A program made the position numbers and the translations under genes. Under the pieces are notes generated by a model, which did no database searches, was not told the origin of the DNA, and saw nothing but the letters and a program-made list of their open reading frames with translations. From positions 1 to 44,311 of the forward strand of contig NZ_JACIDI010000023.1 of NCBI RefSeq assembly GCF_014196225.1: a stretch of 44,311 nucleotides of DNA. The letters run 5' to 3'. The stretch is from Bacteroides pyogenes (lineage in GTDB: Bacteria > Bacteroidota > Bacteroidia > Bacteroidales > Bacteroidaceae). Below are positions 33,879 through 42,801 of the stretch, piece after piece; position 1 is the first letter of the stretch, and each line of letters begins with the position of its first letter.

Positions 33879-36809
33879 ATGAGAAAAATTTCAGTTTGGC
33901 TGGTGCTTACATTCTTATGCACCTCCTTTGCTCTTGCACAAGATAAAACAATCGCCGTTTCGGGACGTGTCGTTGAAACGGAATCGAAAGAACCGGTTAC
34001 GCAGGCGACTGTCCGCCTGTTAGCGCTTCCCGACAGTTCGTATGTTGCCGGAATAGCCACCGGAAACAAAGGTTGGTTTACGCTTCCGAAGGTGAAAGCC
34101 GGAAAGTATCTTTTAGTAGTTTCTTCCATCGGTTTCCGTACAGAAACACTCTCGTTGCAGCTCTCTGCCGATGTGCCCGATAAAAAGATTGGTACTGTTT
34201 CGTTGGAGCCCGACGAGGTGATGCTGGCTGAGGCGGTTGTCGTTGCGGAAGCTCCGCAGGTCACGGTAAGAGAAGATACGCTTGAGTTCAACTCCGCCGC
34301 TTATCGCACTCCCGAAGGCGCCATGCTCGAAGAGCTGGTAAAGAAACTTCCCGGAGCCGAGATCGACGAATCGGGGAATGTGAAAATTAACGGGAAGGAG
34401 ATTAAGAAGATTATGGTGGACGGAAAGGAGTTCTTCGGCGGAGACGTGAAGACGGGGCTGAAGAATCTGCCGGTCGATATGGTGGACAAGCTGAAGACGT
34501 ATGACAAGAAATCGGACTTGGCGCGGATTACGGGCATCGATGACGGAGAGGAGGAGACAGTGCTCGATTTGAAAGTGAAGAAAGGGATGAATCAAGGATG
34601 GTTCGGCAATGCCGATGTCGCTGCCGGAACGAAAGACCGCTATTCGAGCAATGTGATGTTGAACCGGTTTGTGGAAAACAGCCAGTTCTCTTTGGTCGGG
34701 TCTGCGAATAATGTGAACGATCAAGGCTTTTCGGGTGGCGGACGTCCGTCTTTTCGAAACAATAACGGCCTGACCGCAACCAAGATGATCGGTATGAATT
34801 TCGCTACTCAAACTGACAAATTGGAGTTGGGAGGCAGCGTGCGCTATAATTATACCGACCGTGACGCGTCTTCCGTCAGTTCGTCCGAACGCTTCCTGAA
34901 GAAAGGGAACTCGTTTGCCAACTCCGACGGTAGGAACAGAACGAAGAATACGGACTTCAATGCAGACTTTCGTTTGGAATGGAAGCCCGATACGCTGACC
35001 AACATCATTTTCCGTCCCAACCTTTCGTATGGAAAATCGGATGCTTCGTCAGTTTCGGCATCAGGCACTTTCAAGAAGGATCCGCTGGAGTATACGCCCA
35101 ATCCGAATGATTACCTGAGCCTCGAATGGCTCGAAGGCAATTCGGCAGACGATCCGCTGAAAGATATCCGTGTCAATGCTTCGAACAGCGGATCGCTTTC
35201 AGAGAACAAGAGCTTGTCGGGGAATGCTACATTGCAACTGAACAGAAGATTGAATTCGAGAGGACGTAACGTGACATTGAGGGGAACGGTGGGCTACGGT
35301 GACAATGACAACGATTCGTATACGCAGTCGCTCACTCGTTATTACGGACTGAAAAGTCAGGTTTCCGGTCATTCGGACGAAGACTCTCTTCTGTATCGCG
35401 CCCAATACATCAGGATGCCTGCCACCAATTATAATTATACGGCTCAGCTCACATACAGCGAGCCTATTGCGCGCGCAACATTTCTGCAATTGAGTTATGC
35501 TTTCAGATACAGATACAGCAAGAGCGACAAAAGCACTTATGATTTGCTGCCATTGGATTGGAAGCTCGGACAACCTTTACCGTCGGGATACCCTGCGTAT
35601 GAAGTCGACAGTCTTGGGAAGAATGCCGAATATCATTACTATAATCATGATGTCACGGCAGGTATACGGTTTATCCGTGCGAACTACCAGTTGAGCGCGG
35701 GTGTATCTTTGCAGCCTCAGCGGTCTACTCTTTCTTATAAGAAAGGAGACTATCAGACCGATACCGTTCGCACCGTATTCAATTTTTCTCCGAATATCGA
35801 TTTTCGTTACCGCTTTTCCAAAGTCAGCCAATTGCGCGTGACCTATCGCGGACGAAGTAGTCAGCCCGGTATGGAGAGCCTGTTGCCTATTACCGACAAT
35901 TCCAACCCGCTGAATATCCGCATGGGTAATCCGGGGTTGAAACCTTCTTTCTCGCACAACATGCGGGCATTTTACAATACCTATAATGCCGAACTTCAAC
36001 GGGGAATTATGGCGCATGCGAATTTTACGCTTACTCAGAACGGCATAGGCAATGTCACACGTTACAATTACGATAACGGAGGGTTGATCACCCGTCCGGA
36101 AAACATCAACGGCAATTGGAGCGCTTTTGCTATGTTCGGCTTCAATACGGCTTTAAAAGACAAGCGGTTTACCGTCAATTCGTTTTCGCGCACCAGTTAC
36201 AGCAATCTCATATCTTATCTCTATAACGATGAGACAAAGCTGAATGACAAGACACGTAGCACTTCGCTCCTGCTGGGAGAACATCTGAACGGTACTTTCC
36301 GTAATGACTGGTTCGAGGTTTCGGTGAACGGGTCGATCCGCTATACCTTCGAGCGTAACAAGCTGCGTCCGGAAAATAATCAGCAGCCTTACACCTATGG
36401 CTATGGAGTGAGCACCAACATCTCCCTGCCTTGGCAAATGTCTTTGTCTACCAATATTACCAACAATGCCCGCCGTGGCTACCGGGATACAAGTATGAAC
36501 CGGAATGAACTTATCTGGAATGCTCAGATTGCGCAGAACTTCCTGAAAGGAAATGCCGCTACCGTCAGTTTCGAAGTTTACGATATTCTGAAGCAGCAGA
36601 CCAATGTCAGCCGTTCGCTGACGTCCGACATACGTTCGGTTTCCGAGTTCAACGGCATTAACAGCTATTGCATGCTCCGGTTTACTTACCGACTTAACAT
36701 CTTCGGGAATAAAGAAGCGCGTTCTCACATGCGCCAAGGGGGTGGATTCCATCGGCCCGAAGGCCCTCACCGCGATGGCTTCGGAGGCAGAGGGCGAGGA
36801 CGTTTCTAA
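33879..36809 (+). CDS. Outer-membrane beta-barrel receptor (OMP_b-brl_3 / TonB-dependent receptor-like)
   Basis: A 976-residue outer-membrane protein. The signal peptide is MRKISVWLVLTFLCTSFALA. A carboxypeptidase-regulatory-like beta domain follows at about 25-110 (VSGRVVETESKEPVTQATVR). The plug-like region lies at about 125-240 (LEELVKKLPGAEIDESGNVK, KKIMVDGKEFFGGDVKTGLK). A long barrel of the PF14905 type with many aromatic beta strands runs to the end. The tail is unusual: GGGFHRPEGPHRDGFGGRGR, closing with a terminal Phe as expected for barrel insertion. No SusD partner, sigma factor or transport operon is adjacent, so the ligand is unknown. A perfect-stem terminator follows. Confidence 0.92.
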   Translation: MRKISVWLVLTFLCTSFALAQDKTIAVSGRVVETESKEPVTQATVRLLALPDSSYVAGIATGNKGWFTLPKVKAGKYLLVVSSIGFRTETLSLQLSADVPDKKIGTVSLEPDEVMLAEAVVVAEAPQVTVREDTLEFNSAAYRTPEGAMLEELVKKLPGAEIDESGNVKINGKEIKKIMVDGKEFFGGDVKTGLKNLPVDMVDKLKTYDKKSDLARITGIDDGEEETVLDLKVKKGMNQGWFGNADVAAGTKDRYSSNVMLNRFVENSQFSLVGSANNVNDQGFSGGGRPSFRNNNGLTATKMIGMNFATQTDKLELGGSVRYNYTDRDASSVSSSERFLKKGNSFANSDGRNRTKNTDFNADFRLEWKPDTLTNIIFRPNLSYGKSDASSVSASGTFKKDPLEYTPNPNDYLSLEWLEGNSADDPLKDIRVNASNSGSLSENKSLSGNATLQLNRRLNSRGRNVTLRGTVGYGDNDNDSYTQSLTRYYGLKSQVSGHSDEDSLLYRAQYIRMPATNYNYTAQLTYSEPIARATFLQLSYAFRYRYSKSDKSTYDLLPLDWKLGQPLPSGYPAYEVDSLGKNAEYHYYNHDVTAGIRFIRANYQLSAGVSLQPQRSTLSYKKGDYQTDTVRTVFNFSPNIDFRYRFSKVSQLRVTYRGRSSQPGMESLLPITDNSNPLNIRMGNPGLKPSFSHNMRAFYNTYNAELQRGIMAHANFTLTQNGIGNVTRYNYDNGGLITRPENINGNWSAFAMFGFNTALKDKRFTVNSFSRTSYSNLISYLYNDETKLNDKTRSTSLLLGEHLNGTFRNDWFEVSVNGSIRYTFERNKLRPENNQQPYTYGYGVSTNISLPWQMSLSTNITNNARRGYRDTSMNRNELIWNAQIAQNFLKGNAATVSFEVYDILKQQTNVSRSLTSDIRSVSEFNGINSYCMLRFTYRLNIFGNKEARSHMRQGGGFHRPEGPHRDGFGGRGRGRF

Positions 36810-36878
36810 GCAAGGTCGTCGATTCTGCCGTCGTTTCAAATCGTCGGTTCGCCCTCCCGCTTCATTGCCCTTCGTTTT

Positions 36879-36930
36879 AGAGAAATATTCGCCGCCTCAT
36901 CTGATGAGGCGGCGAATATTTCTCTTTTTC
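36879..36930 (+). terminator. Rho-independent terminator with a perfect 22-bp stem
   Basis: The arms 36879-36900 and 36904-36925 are exact reverse complements (core ATTCGCCGCCTCAT) around CTG, followed by TTTTTC. It lies 70 bp after the receptor gene's stop. Confidence 0.9.
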
Positions 36931-37008
36931 TACCCCCGCTTTAGCTTTATTAGATAATTTAATTTATATTTGTTGTTTCGGATTCTAAATTGACATAAAG
37001 CGAAGCCC

Positions 37009-38448
37009 ATGGTAGATTGGAATTACATAATCGGCCAGATAGCGACGGTGGCTTTTCATCTGATTTACATCGGAGCCATTGTGGGTACAATCCTTGTCAT
37101 TGTTCTCGATAACCGTAATCCGGTAAAGACGATGGCATGGATACTTGTACTGTTGTTTCTTCCGTTCGTCGGGCTTGTCCTTTATTTCTTCTTCGGCCGG
37201 AGCCGGCGTAAAGAACGCATCATCAGCCGGAAGAGCTACGACCGCCTTTTGAAAAAGCCGATGGCGGAATATCAAGCTCAGAAGTCTTACGATCTTCCTC
37301 CGAATTACAACCGTCTTATCCGCCTTTTTTACCATACAACTCAGGCTTTTCCTTTCGACGGAAACCGGGTAGCTGTTTATACAAACGGGTACTCCATGTT
37401 GCAGTCGTTGCTCCGGGAAATTCAAAAGGCGCAGCATCATATTCATCTCGAGTTCTATATATTCGAAGATGATGCTATCGGGCGGTTGGTGAAAGACGTT
37501 TTGATAGAAAAATCGTCTCAGGGGGTGGAGGTTAGGGTAATTTACGATGATGTGGGATGCTGGCATGTGCCGAATCGGTTTTTTGAAGAGATGCGCGATG
37601 CCGGTATCGAAGTCCGCAGTTTCCTGAAAGTTCGCTTCCCCTTGTTTACCAGCAGGATAAATTACCGGAATCATCGAAAAATGGTAGTTGTAGACGGAAA
37701 GATAGGTTTTGTGGGCGGTATGAATCTGGCGGAGCGTTACTTGCGCGGTCTCTCTTGGGGCGTTTGGCGCGACACGCATATTCTGATCGAAGGAAAGGCG
37801 GTACATGGCATTCAAACAGCCTTCTTGCTCGACTGGTATTTTATCGACCGCACTTTGATTACTTCCTCCCGTTATTTCCCCAGAATAGGGGCGTGCGGAG
37901 ATTCTTTGGCGCAGATTGTCACCGGTGAGCCTGTAGGGCCTTGGAAAGAGATCATGCAAGGATTGACGAAAGCCATTTCGGAAGCCAAAGAGTATTTCTA
38001 TATGCAGACACCGTATTTTCTCCCTACGGAACAAGTGCTCGCTGCCATGCAGACCGCCGCTTTGTCCGGAGTAGATGTGCGTTTGATGCTGCCCGAATAC
38101 GCCGACAACCGGATTACTCATTTAGGTTCGCAATCTTATTTGGCAGATGTGTTGCAGGCGGGGGTGAAGGTTTATTTCTATAAAAAAGGATTTTTGCATT
38201 CTAAACTTATGGTTTCCGATGATATGCTCTCTACCGTCGGCTCGACCAATGTAGACTTTCGCAGCTTCGAGCACAATTTTGAGGTGAATGCTTTCATATA
38301 CGGTGTGGAGACTGCTCTTGAGATGAAAGAAATCTTCCTGGAAGATCAACGTGAGTGCGCGCAAGTCTTTTTGAAGATTTGGGTACGTCGGTCGTGGAAG
38401 CAAAAAGCAGCGGAGTCTGTTGTCCGCTTGTTGGCTCCGCTACTTTAA
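37009..38448 (+). CDS. cls: Cardiolipin synthase (phospholipase D family)
   Basis: Condenses two phosphatidylglycerol molecules to cardiolipin in the inner membrane. The 479-residue protein has two N-terminal membrane helices (LIYIGAIVGTILVIVLDN; TMAWILVLLFLPFVGLVLYF), the linker FFGRSRRKER, and two PLD catalytic HKD motifs: HRKMVVVDGKIGFVGG near residue 220 and HSKLMVSDDMLSTVGSTN near 400. Length and layout match ClsA-type enzymes. It stands alone, convergent with rsmD. Confidence 0.96.
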   Translation: MVDWNYIIGQIATVAFHLIYIGAIVGTILVIVLDNRNPVKTMAWILVLLFLPFVGLVLYFFFGRSRRKERIISRKSYDRLLKKPMAEYQAQKSYDLPPNYNRLIRLFYHTTQAFPFDGNRVAVYTNGYSMLQSLLREIQKAQHHIHLEFYIFEDDAIGRLVKDVLIEKSSQGVEVRVIYDDVGCWHVPNRFFEEMRDAGIEVRSFLKVRFPLFTSRINYRNHRKMVVVDGKIGFVGGMNLAERYLRGLSWGVWRDTHILIEGKAVHGIQTAFLLDWYFIDRTLITSSRYFPRIGACGDSLAQIVTGEPVGPWKEIMQGLTKAISEAKEYFYMQTPYFLPTEQVLAAMQTAALSGVDVRLMLPEYADNRITHLGSQSYLADVLQAGVKVYFYKKGFLHSKLMVSDDMLSTVGSTNVDFRSFEHNFEVNAFIYGVETALEMKEIFLEDQRECAQVFLKIWVRRSWKQKAAESVVRLLAPLL

Positions 38449-38493
38449 CTCAGTTTTCGCATAGAGAGGAGCAGCATGCGCCCTCTTATGCGC

Positions 38494-39027
38494 TTATCTG
38501 AAAAAAGAGAAGTTCACGCTTCCGTAGGCTCTTCTTTCTATAAAGTGCGGGTCGGACTCGAAACTGTCTTGTTTGCCATGCTCCAACACAAGCAATCCCT
38601 CTTCTTTGAGTAAATTGTTCTTGAAAATCAAGTCGGGGATGGAATGCAAATCTTTCAGGTCATAAGGAGGATCGGCAAAGATAAAGTCGAATTGTTCGCG
38701 GCTGCTGTTGATGAACCGGAATGCATCTCCGCGAATCGGCAGGCATTTGTCTGTGTCCACCTCTTTCATGATTTTGCAGATGAACGAATGGTGGGCGGGA
38801 TCTTTTTCGATGCTGATTACGCGGTCGCAACCTCGTGAAACGAGTTCGATACTGATACTTCCGGTTCCGGCAAACAAGTCGAGAGCCGTTATCCCTTCTT
38901 CAAAATCGATGTACTTATTGAGCACGTTGAACAGATTCTCTTTGGCAAAATCTGTGGTGGGACGCGCTTTGAATGTGCGTGGCACTTCAAATCTTCTTCG
39001 TTTATAGATTCCGCTGATTACTCGCAT
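38494..39027 (-). CDS. rsmD: 16S rRNA (guanine(966)-N2)-methyltransferase
   Basis: Methylates G966 of 16S rRNA in the 30S subunit. The 177-residue protein has the RsmD N-terminal signature (RVISGIYKRRRFEVP, RPTTDFAKENLFNVL), the SAM-binding loop DLFAGTGSISIELVSRG and the catalytic motif FADPPYDL. Its start overlaps the last 10 bp of the DUF3822 gene, so translation is probably coupled. It is the last gene of the minus-strand run that begins at 40474. Confidence 0.96.
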   Translation of the reverse strand: MRVISGIYKRRRFEVPRTFKARPTTDFAKENLFNVLNKYIDFEEGITALDLFAGTGSISIELVSRGCDRVISIEKDPAHHSFICKIMKEVDTDKCLPIRGDAFRFINSSREQFDFIFADPPYDLKDLHSIPDLIFKNNLLKEEGLLVLEHGKQDSFESDPHFIERRAYGSVNFSFFR

Positions 39028-39788
39028 GTCAATAAAGCTTTCATGTCAATATTAGTGGATGGGTTCATCACAAACACCTGCAGGATGAATTTTCTCAGTT
39101 CTCTTAACAACCGTTCCTTTTCGGGCATGGCTCCTGTTAAGTGCAGTTCGTCCCGCTGCTGGTCGAATTCCATCTGTTTCCATACATACAGCAGGTAGTA
39201 AACACAATCTTCAAAGTTTGTACATTTGAAAGAGTTTGCCAAAAGCAAATGTCCGCGTTCGAAGCAAAAGAGGTCGATGGCCCCTTTACGAAACGAAGCA
39301 TACATCTTCCTGCTGTTTCCCAATCGGCTTTTCACCGTAAAATATTCGATAAGAGGGGTGGAATGAGAATAGAATCGGGCATCGGGATATTGCTTTTCTA
39401 TAAAAGCATGAGCGCTCTTGTCCATGCTGAAGATAACTACCGCATTTTCTCTTTTCAGTATGTTGTAGATAATCTTTTCATGTTCTTTTTTCCGGTGGTT
39501 GTGATAAAACAAGAGTTCTGCCTGCTCGTCTTCGAACAGTTCGAACGGAACTGTTGTGAATCGCTTGCCGGTCATCATCACGTTTACCCGCTTGTAGGGA
39601 CAGTTCAGAAAGTCCGATTCCTGAAAAACTCTCCGCAGGTTGGCTGTAAGAGATAGCGAGTCGTCTGCCTCTTTCTCTATAAACGATAGCGAGTTGTCGG
39701 AAATCGGATTGTAGATAGAAAAAGAAAATCCATCCGTGCTGAGACGGATGGATAAAGTATATTGTTTGGATTTCGTGAGATCGATCAT
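39018..39788 (-). CDS. DUF3822 family protein
   Basis: A 256-residue cytoplasmic protein that fits DUF3822, a Bacteroidetes family often found beside rsmD. From memory the family fold is ASKHA-like (actin/hexokinase-type); the sequence alone does not show this. The N terminus (TKSKQYTLSIRLSTDGFSFS) and the ELHLTGAMPEKERLLRELRK segment are the clearest landmarks. Its ATG shares one base with the stop of the upstream gene (39788) and its end overlaps rsmD by 10 bp, so the three are one tightly packed operon. Confidence 0.88.
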   Translation of the reverse strand: MIDLTKSKQYTLSIRLSTDGFSFSIYNPISDNSLSFIEKEADDSLSLTANLRRVFQESDFLNCPYKRVNVMMTGKRFTTVPFELFEDEQAELLFYHNHRKKEHEKIIYNILKRENAVVIFSMDKSAHAFIEKQYPDARFYSHSTPLIEYFTVKSRLGNSRKMYASFRKGAIDLFCFERGHLLLANSFKCTNFEDCVYYLLYVWKQMEFDQQRDELHLTGAMPEKERLLRELRKFILQVFVMNPSTNIDMKALLTCE

Positions 39789-40474
39789 TATTCCCAGTTC
39801 CCTGCACCGTTGTTCGGAGTTTCGATAGAGCCGATCATTAATCCGCTGTATCTTCCTAATTTCTCCTGAACATCTTTCAGATTGATAATCTCTTGTTTGT
39901 CAAGTCCTTGCAAATAAGCATCGTATGGAGCTTTCACTTCGTACATGAATACCGGAGCGCCCGATTTTGCCGTATCGTTTTTGGTTGCCATCTGGAACTG
40001 CTCACCGTTTGAGAAAGGAATAAATCTCATGGAGTCGGCATTGAATCCTTTGGGATACAGCGTGTCCATCACAGCTACCCACATTGTATCGCGTTTGAAG
40101 TTCTCAAGTCCCCATTTTTTTACTTCATCATATTTGCCTGTTTTTTTAGCGCGGTTGATGATAGCCATCGCTTTCTTTTCAGTCAAGCCGTCTTCCAATT
40201 GTTTGTCTGTCAATTGACCGATTTTCATAACGAAAGGAAGCTTCTGATTTTTAACGAAATCGATGAGGGTGTCGAATTTATCCGTATATTGTCCGTGATT
40301 AAGCATGCGGTACTCTTGTTGAGCTTTGCGAATGTCGATCAATCGGGCAATAACAGCTTTTTCTCTCTCTTTCTTGGATTTTTCGAAATTGATAGGTCCC
40401 GTGATGCTGTTGTAGCAAATGTAGGCTAACGCGGCAACACAGAGTACAAGTACAATATTAAATACTGTTTTCAT
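39788..40474 (-). CDS. Membrane-anchored protein of unknown function
   Basis: A 228-residue protein with one N-terminal hydrophobic helix (TVFNIVLVLCVAALAYICYN) and a soluble remainder, so it is anchored in the membrane with the bulk probably periplasmic. The stretch ARLIDIRKAQQEYRMLNHGQ just after the anchor has a pilin-like look (helix followed by a 'YxxxNGxY' type turn). That is a loose resemblance only and there is no prepilin peptidase site. It heads the operon with DUF3822 and rsmD and is divergent from the RecD-like helicase. The family name is unknown to me. Confidence 0.75.
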   Translation of the reverse strand: MKTVFNIVLVLCVAALAYICYNSITGPINFEKSKKEREKAVIARLIDIRKAQQEYRMLNHGQYTDKFDTLIDFVKNQKLPFVMKIGQLTDKQLEDGLTEKKAMAIINRAKKTGKYDEVKKWGLENFKRDTMWVAVMDTLYPKGFNADSMRFIPFSNGEQFQMATKNDTAKSGAPVFMYEVKAPYDAYLQGLDKQEIINLKDVQEKLGRYSGLMIGSIETPNNGAGNWE

Positions 40475-40510
40475 GATGATTTATGTTTTTTAGTTGTTAT
40501 ATTCGCATCG

Positions 40511-40518
40511 CAAAAATA
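40511..40518 (-). promoter_or_regulatory. -7 box for the 40474-38494 operon
   Basis: The minus strand reads TATTTTTG, a full match to TAnnTTTG, 37 nt upstream of the ATG at 40474. No clear -33 box is visible. Confidence 0.4.
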
Positions 40519-40570
40519 GAATAAATAAATTTAAATATGGCAGTTCCCCGAACTTTTTTCTCGAACAAAA

Positions 40571-41989
40571 ATGATAAATAACTATTTAGAAAGGCAAATT
40601 AAGGAAAATTTCCCTTATCAACCAACTTTTGAACAGGAAATAGCGGTAAAAACGCTTTCGGATTTCTTGCTTTCGAGAGTAGGGGAAGAGGTCTTTATAC
40701 TTCGAGGATATGCGGGGACGGGTAAAACTTCGCTGATCGGTGCGTTGGTTAAAACATTAGACCGGTTGCAACAGAAAACAGTCTTACTGGCTCCTACCGG
40801 ACGTGCCGCCAAAGTCTTTGCTAACTATGCGGGGCATCCGGCTTTTACCATTCACAAGAAAATATACCGTCAGCGTTCTTTCTCGAATGAGTTGGATAAT
40901 TTTTCCGTCAATGAGAATTTATTTGCGCATACGCTTTTTATTGTCGACGAGGCTTCGATGATCTCCAACGAAGGACTTTCGGGCACGATGTTCGGTACCG
41001 GCAGATTGTTGGATGATTTGATACAGTTTGTCTATTCGGGCGAAGGTTGCCGTCTCTTGTTGATGGGCGATACGGCTCAGCTTCCTCCCGTTGGCGAAGA
41101 AATGAGTCCGGCCCTGTTTGCCGATGCGCTGAAAGGATACGGCTTGAAAGTGCATGAAGCCGATCTGACTCAGGTAGTGCGTCAGGAACAAGATTCCGGA
41201 ATTTTATGGAATGCTACTCAATTGCGTCACCTCATTGTAAAAGAAGATTGTCATTCGTTGCCCCGGATAAAAGCTTCCGGTTTTCCGGATGTAAAAATCG
41301 TTTCCGGAACAGATTTGATAGAAGAGCTGTCTGCCTGCTACGACCGCGACGGGATGGAAGAAACGATTGTCGTTTGCCGTTCCAACAAACGGGCTAATTT
41401 ATACAACAATGGGATACGTGCCCAGATCTTATGGCGCGAAGACGAATTGAACTCGGGAGATATATTGATGATTGCCAAGAATAATTATTACTGGACGGAG
41501 CAGTATAAGGAACTCGACTTCCTTGCCAATGGAGAGCTTGCGGTGGTTCGCCGTGTTCGCAAAACCCGCGAGATGTATGGCTTCCGTTTTGCAGAAGCTA
41601 CCCTTGCCTTTCCCGACCAAAATGGCGCCGAACTGGACGCCACCTTACTGTTGGATACGCTTCATTCCGATGCTCCGGCATTGCCGAAGGAGGCTAACGA
41701 CCGTTTGTTCTACACCATACTCGAAGACTATGCGGACATCCCGTTGAAGCGCGACCGGATGAAAAAGATGAAAGCAGACCCGTACTACAATGCCTTGCAG
41801 GTGAAGTACGCGTATGCCGTTACTTGCCATAAAGCGCAAGGCGGGCAGTGGAAGAACGTCTTTCTGGATCAAGGATATATGACTGATGAATTTCTGACGC
41901 CGGAGTATTTTCGCTGGCTTTATACCGCTTTTACACGTGCCACAAAGACATTGTATCTGGTGAATTATCCGGAGAAACAGATCTTGTGA
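40571..41989 (+). CDS. RecD-like superfamily 1 helicase / AAA ATPase
   Basis: A 472-residue ATP-dependent helicase of the RecD2/Dda type. Motifs are Walker A GYAGTGKTSLIGAL, motif Ia APTGRAAKVF, Walker B LFIVDEASMI, motif III MGDTAQLPPVG, and the C-terminal UvrD_C_2 region with YAVTCHKAQGGQWKNVFLD and YTAFTRATKTL. It lacks the long N-terminal domain of true RecD2, which is usual for this Bacteroidetes family. The likely role is 5'-3' unwinding in repair, by family inference. It is the last conserved chromosomal gene before the accessory region, ending 28 bp before the broken recombinase. Confidence 0.93.
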   Translation: MINNYLERQIKENFPYQPTFEQEIAVKTLSDFLLSRVGEEVFILRGYAGTGKTSLIGALVKTLDRLQQKTVLLAPTGRAAKVFANYAGHPAFTIHKKIYRQRSFSNELDNFSVNENLFAHTLFIVDEASMISNEGLSGTMFGTGRLLDDLIQFVYSGEGCRLLLMGDTAQLPPVGEEMSPALFADALKGYGLKVHEADLTQVVRQEQDSGILWNATQLRHLIVKEDCHSLPRIKASGFPDVKIVSGTDLIEELSACYDRDGMEETIVVCRSNKRANLYNNGIRAQILWREDELNSGDILMIAKNNYYWTEQYKELDFLANGELAVVRRVRKTREMYGFRFAEATLAFPDQNGAELDATLLLDTLHSDAPALPKEANDRLFYTILEDYADIPLKRDRMKKMKADPYYNALQVKYAYAVTCHKAQGGQWKNVFLDQGYMTDEFLTPEYFRWLYTAFTRATKTLYLVNYPEKQIL

Positions 41990-42017
41990 CAAATGTTGTA
42001 TTAAATATATTATCCAC

Positions 42018-42322
42018 ATGAGTAACAAACAATCAAAAGAGGACCTTTTGGTTTTTATGTCTTCCCTTGTCAGTCGCTTGCACGAGGAGGGCTGTTATGG
42101 CACTGCACACGTATATTCAAGCACTTTGCGGTGTATCCGCCGTTTTGAAGGCGGGCAACGCCTGCCTTTTTCTTGTATAAATGCCGTTGGGTTTCTTTAT
42201 TCGAAGGTTATCTGTTGAGTCAGGGATTGAGTTTCAATACGGTTTCCACTTACCTTCGGCTTCTTCGTGCGGTTTACAACCGCGGTGTCAGGTGCGGTGC
42301 TGCAGCTTATTCCCCGCACCTC
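42018..42322 (+). pseudogene. Broken tyrosine recombinase (N-terminal piece, frameshifted and truncated)
   Basis: Two overlapping frames together match the first ~100 residues of the intact recombinase at 42802: SKEDLLVFMSSLVSRLHEEG, YGTAHVYSSTLRCIRRFEGG, then after a one-base loss near 42184 WVSLFEGYLLSQGLSFNTVS and YLRLLRAVYNRGV, ending SPHL. Only the SAM-like core-binding domain is present; the catalytic domain is gone. At 42323-42356 the sequence passes into the 5' part of an oppositely oriented TonB receptor gene. It is homologous to, but not recently copied from, the neighbouring intact gene, because many positions differ. Confidence 0.8.
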
Positions 42323-42509
42323 ATTCTCTCTCAGAAAACGGCCGTTGATGGAAGACTGATAACGGTGAACGGTTCAACTTATCTTGTTTAAAACTTACCA
42401 CCGTCACTTCTTCCAAAGCAATCCTCTTGACTGCTACGGTATCGAGGTCGGTGGCAGAAAGCCCGAAAGGCAGTAAAAAAAGAGCGGAACAAATAAACTG
42501 TTTCATCAT
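42323..42509 (-). pseudogene. 5' stump of a TonB-dependent receptor gene
   Basis: From ATG 42509 the minus strand encodes a signal peptide (MMKQFICSALFLLPFGLSAT) and the start of a plug domain (ALEEVTVVSFKQDKLNRSPL) as found in Bacteroides TonB-dependent receptors. Recognisable similarity ends near 42356 and a stop follows at 42321-42323. The remaining several hundred codons expected of a receptor are missing. A TAATTTTG box still lies upstream (42536-42529), so the fragment may still be transcribed. It meets the broken recombinase gene tail-to-tail. Confidence 0.6.
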
Positions 42510-42528
42510 ATACTCATCAAATTTCCCG

Positions 42529-42536
42529 CAAAATTA
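42529..42536 (-). promoter_or_regulatory. -7 box before the TonB-receptor stump
   Basis: The minus strand reads TAATTTTG, a full match to TAnnTTTG, 20 nt upstream of the ATG at 42509. Confidence 0.35.
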
Positions 42537-42801
42537 AAGGTTGACCGCCTTGTACGCAATCCTCATTTTTTAGGATTTTGGAATGATTATTAGCATACAC
42601 ATACGCAATAAAATTAAATTCTATATTCTAAAACTTATATACTATAATTATTAGTCTTCAATATAATGTTATCCATTATGTAATCAAAAATATATTATAT
42701 TTGTATATAATTATTCATACATCATCCAAAACCTATCAAAACAGATATGACAAGTAAAATAAAGAGAGAGAGAAAACAATAATTATCAACATTAAAAAAC
42801 A
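42537..42801. other. AT-rich leader region of the intact recombinase
   Basis: About 265 bp of strongly AT-rich sequence. It contains a short hairpin (AATCCT 42558-42563 / AGGATT 42572-42577), TACGCAAT twice (42553, 42602), and the recombinase promoter box at 42696-42703. GAGAGAGAGA lies about 25 nt before the start codon. No ORF is present. Confidence 0.45.
42696..42703 (+). promoter_or_regulatory. -7 box of the recombinase promoter
   Basis: TATATTTG fully matches TAnnTTTG, 98 nt before the ATG at 42802. The -33 region (around TTAT at 42670) is weak. Confidence 0.4.
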
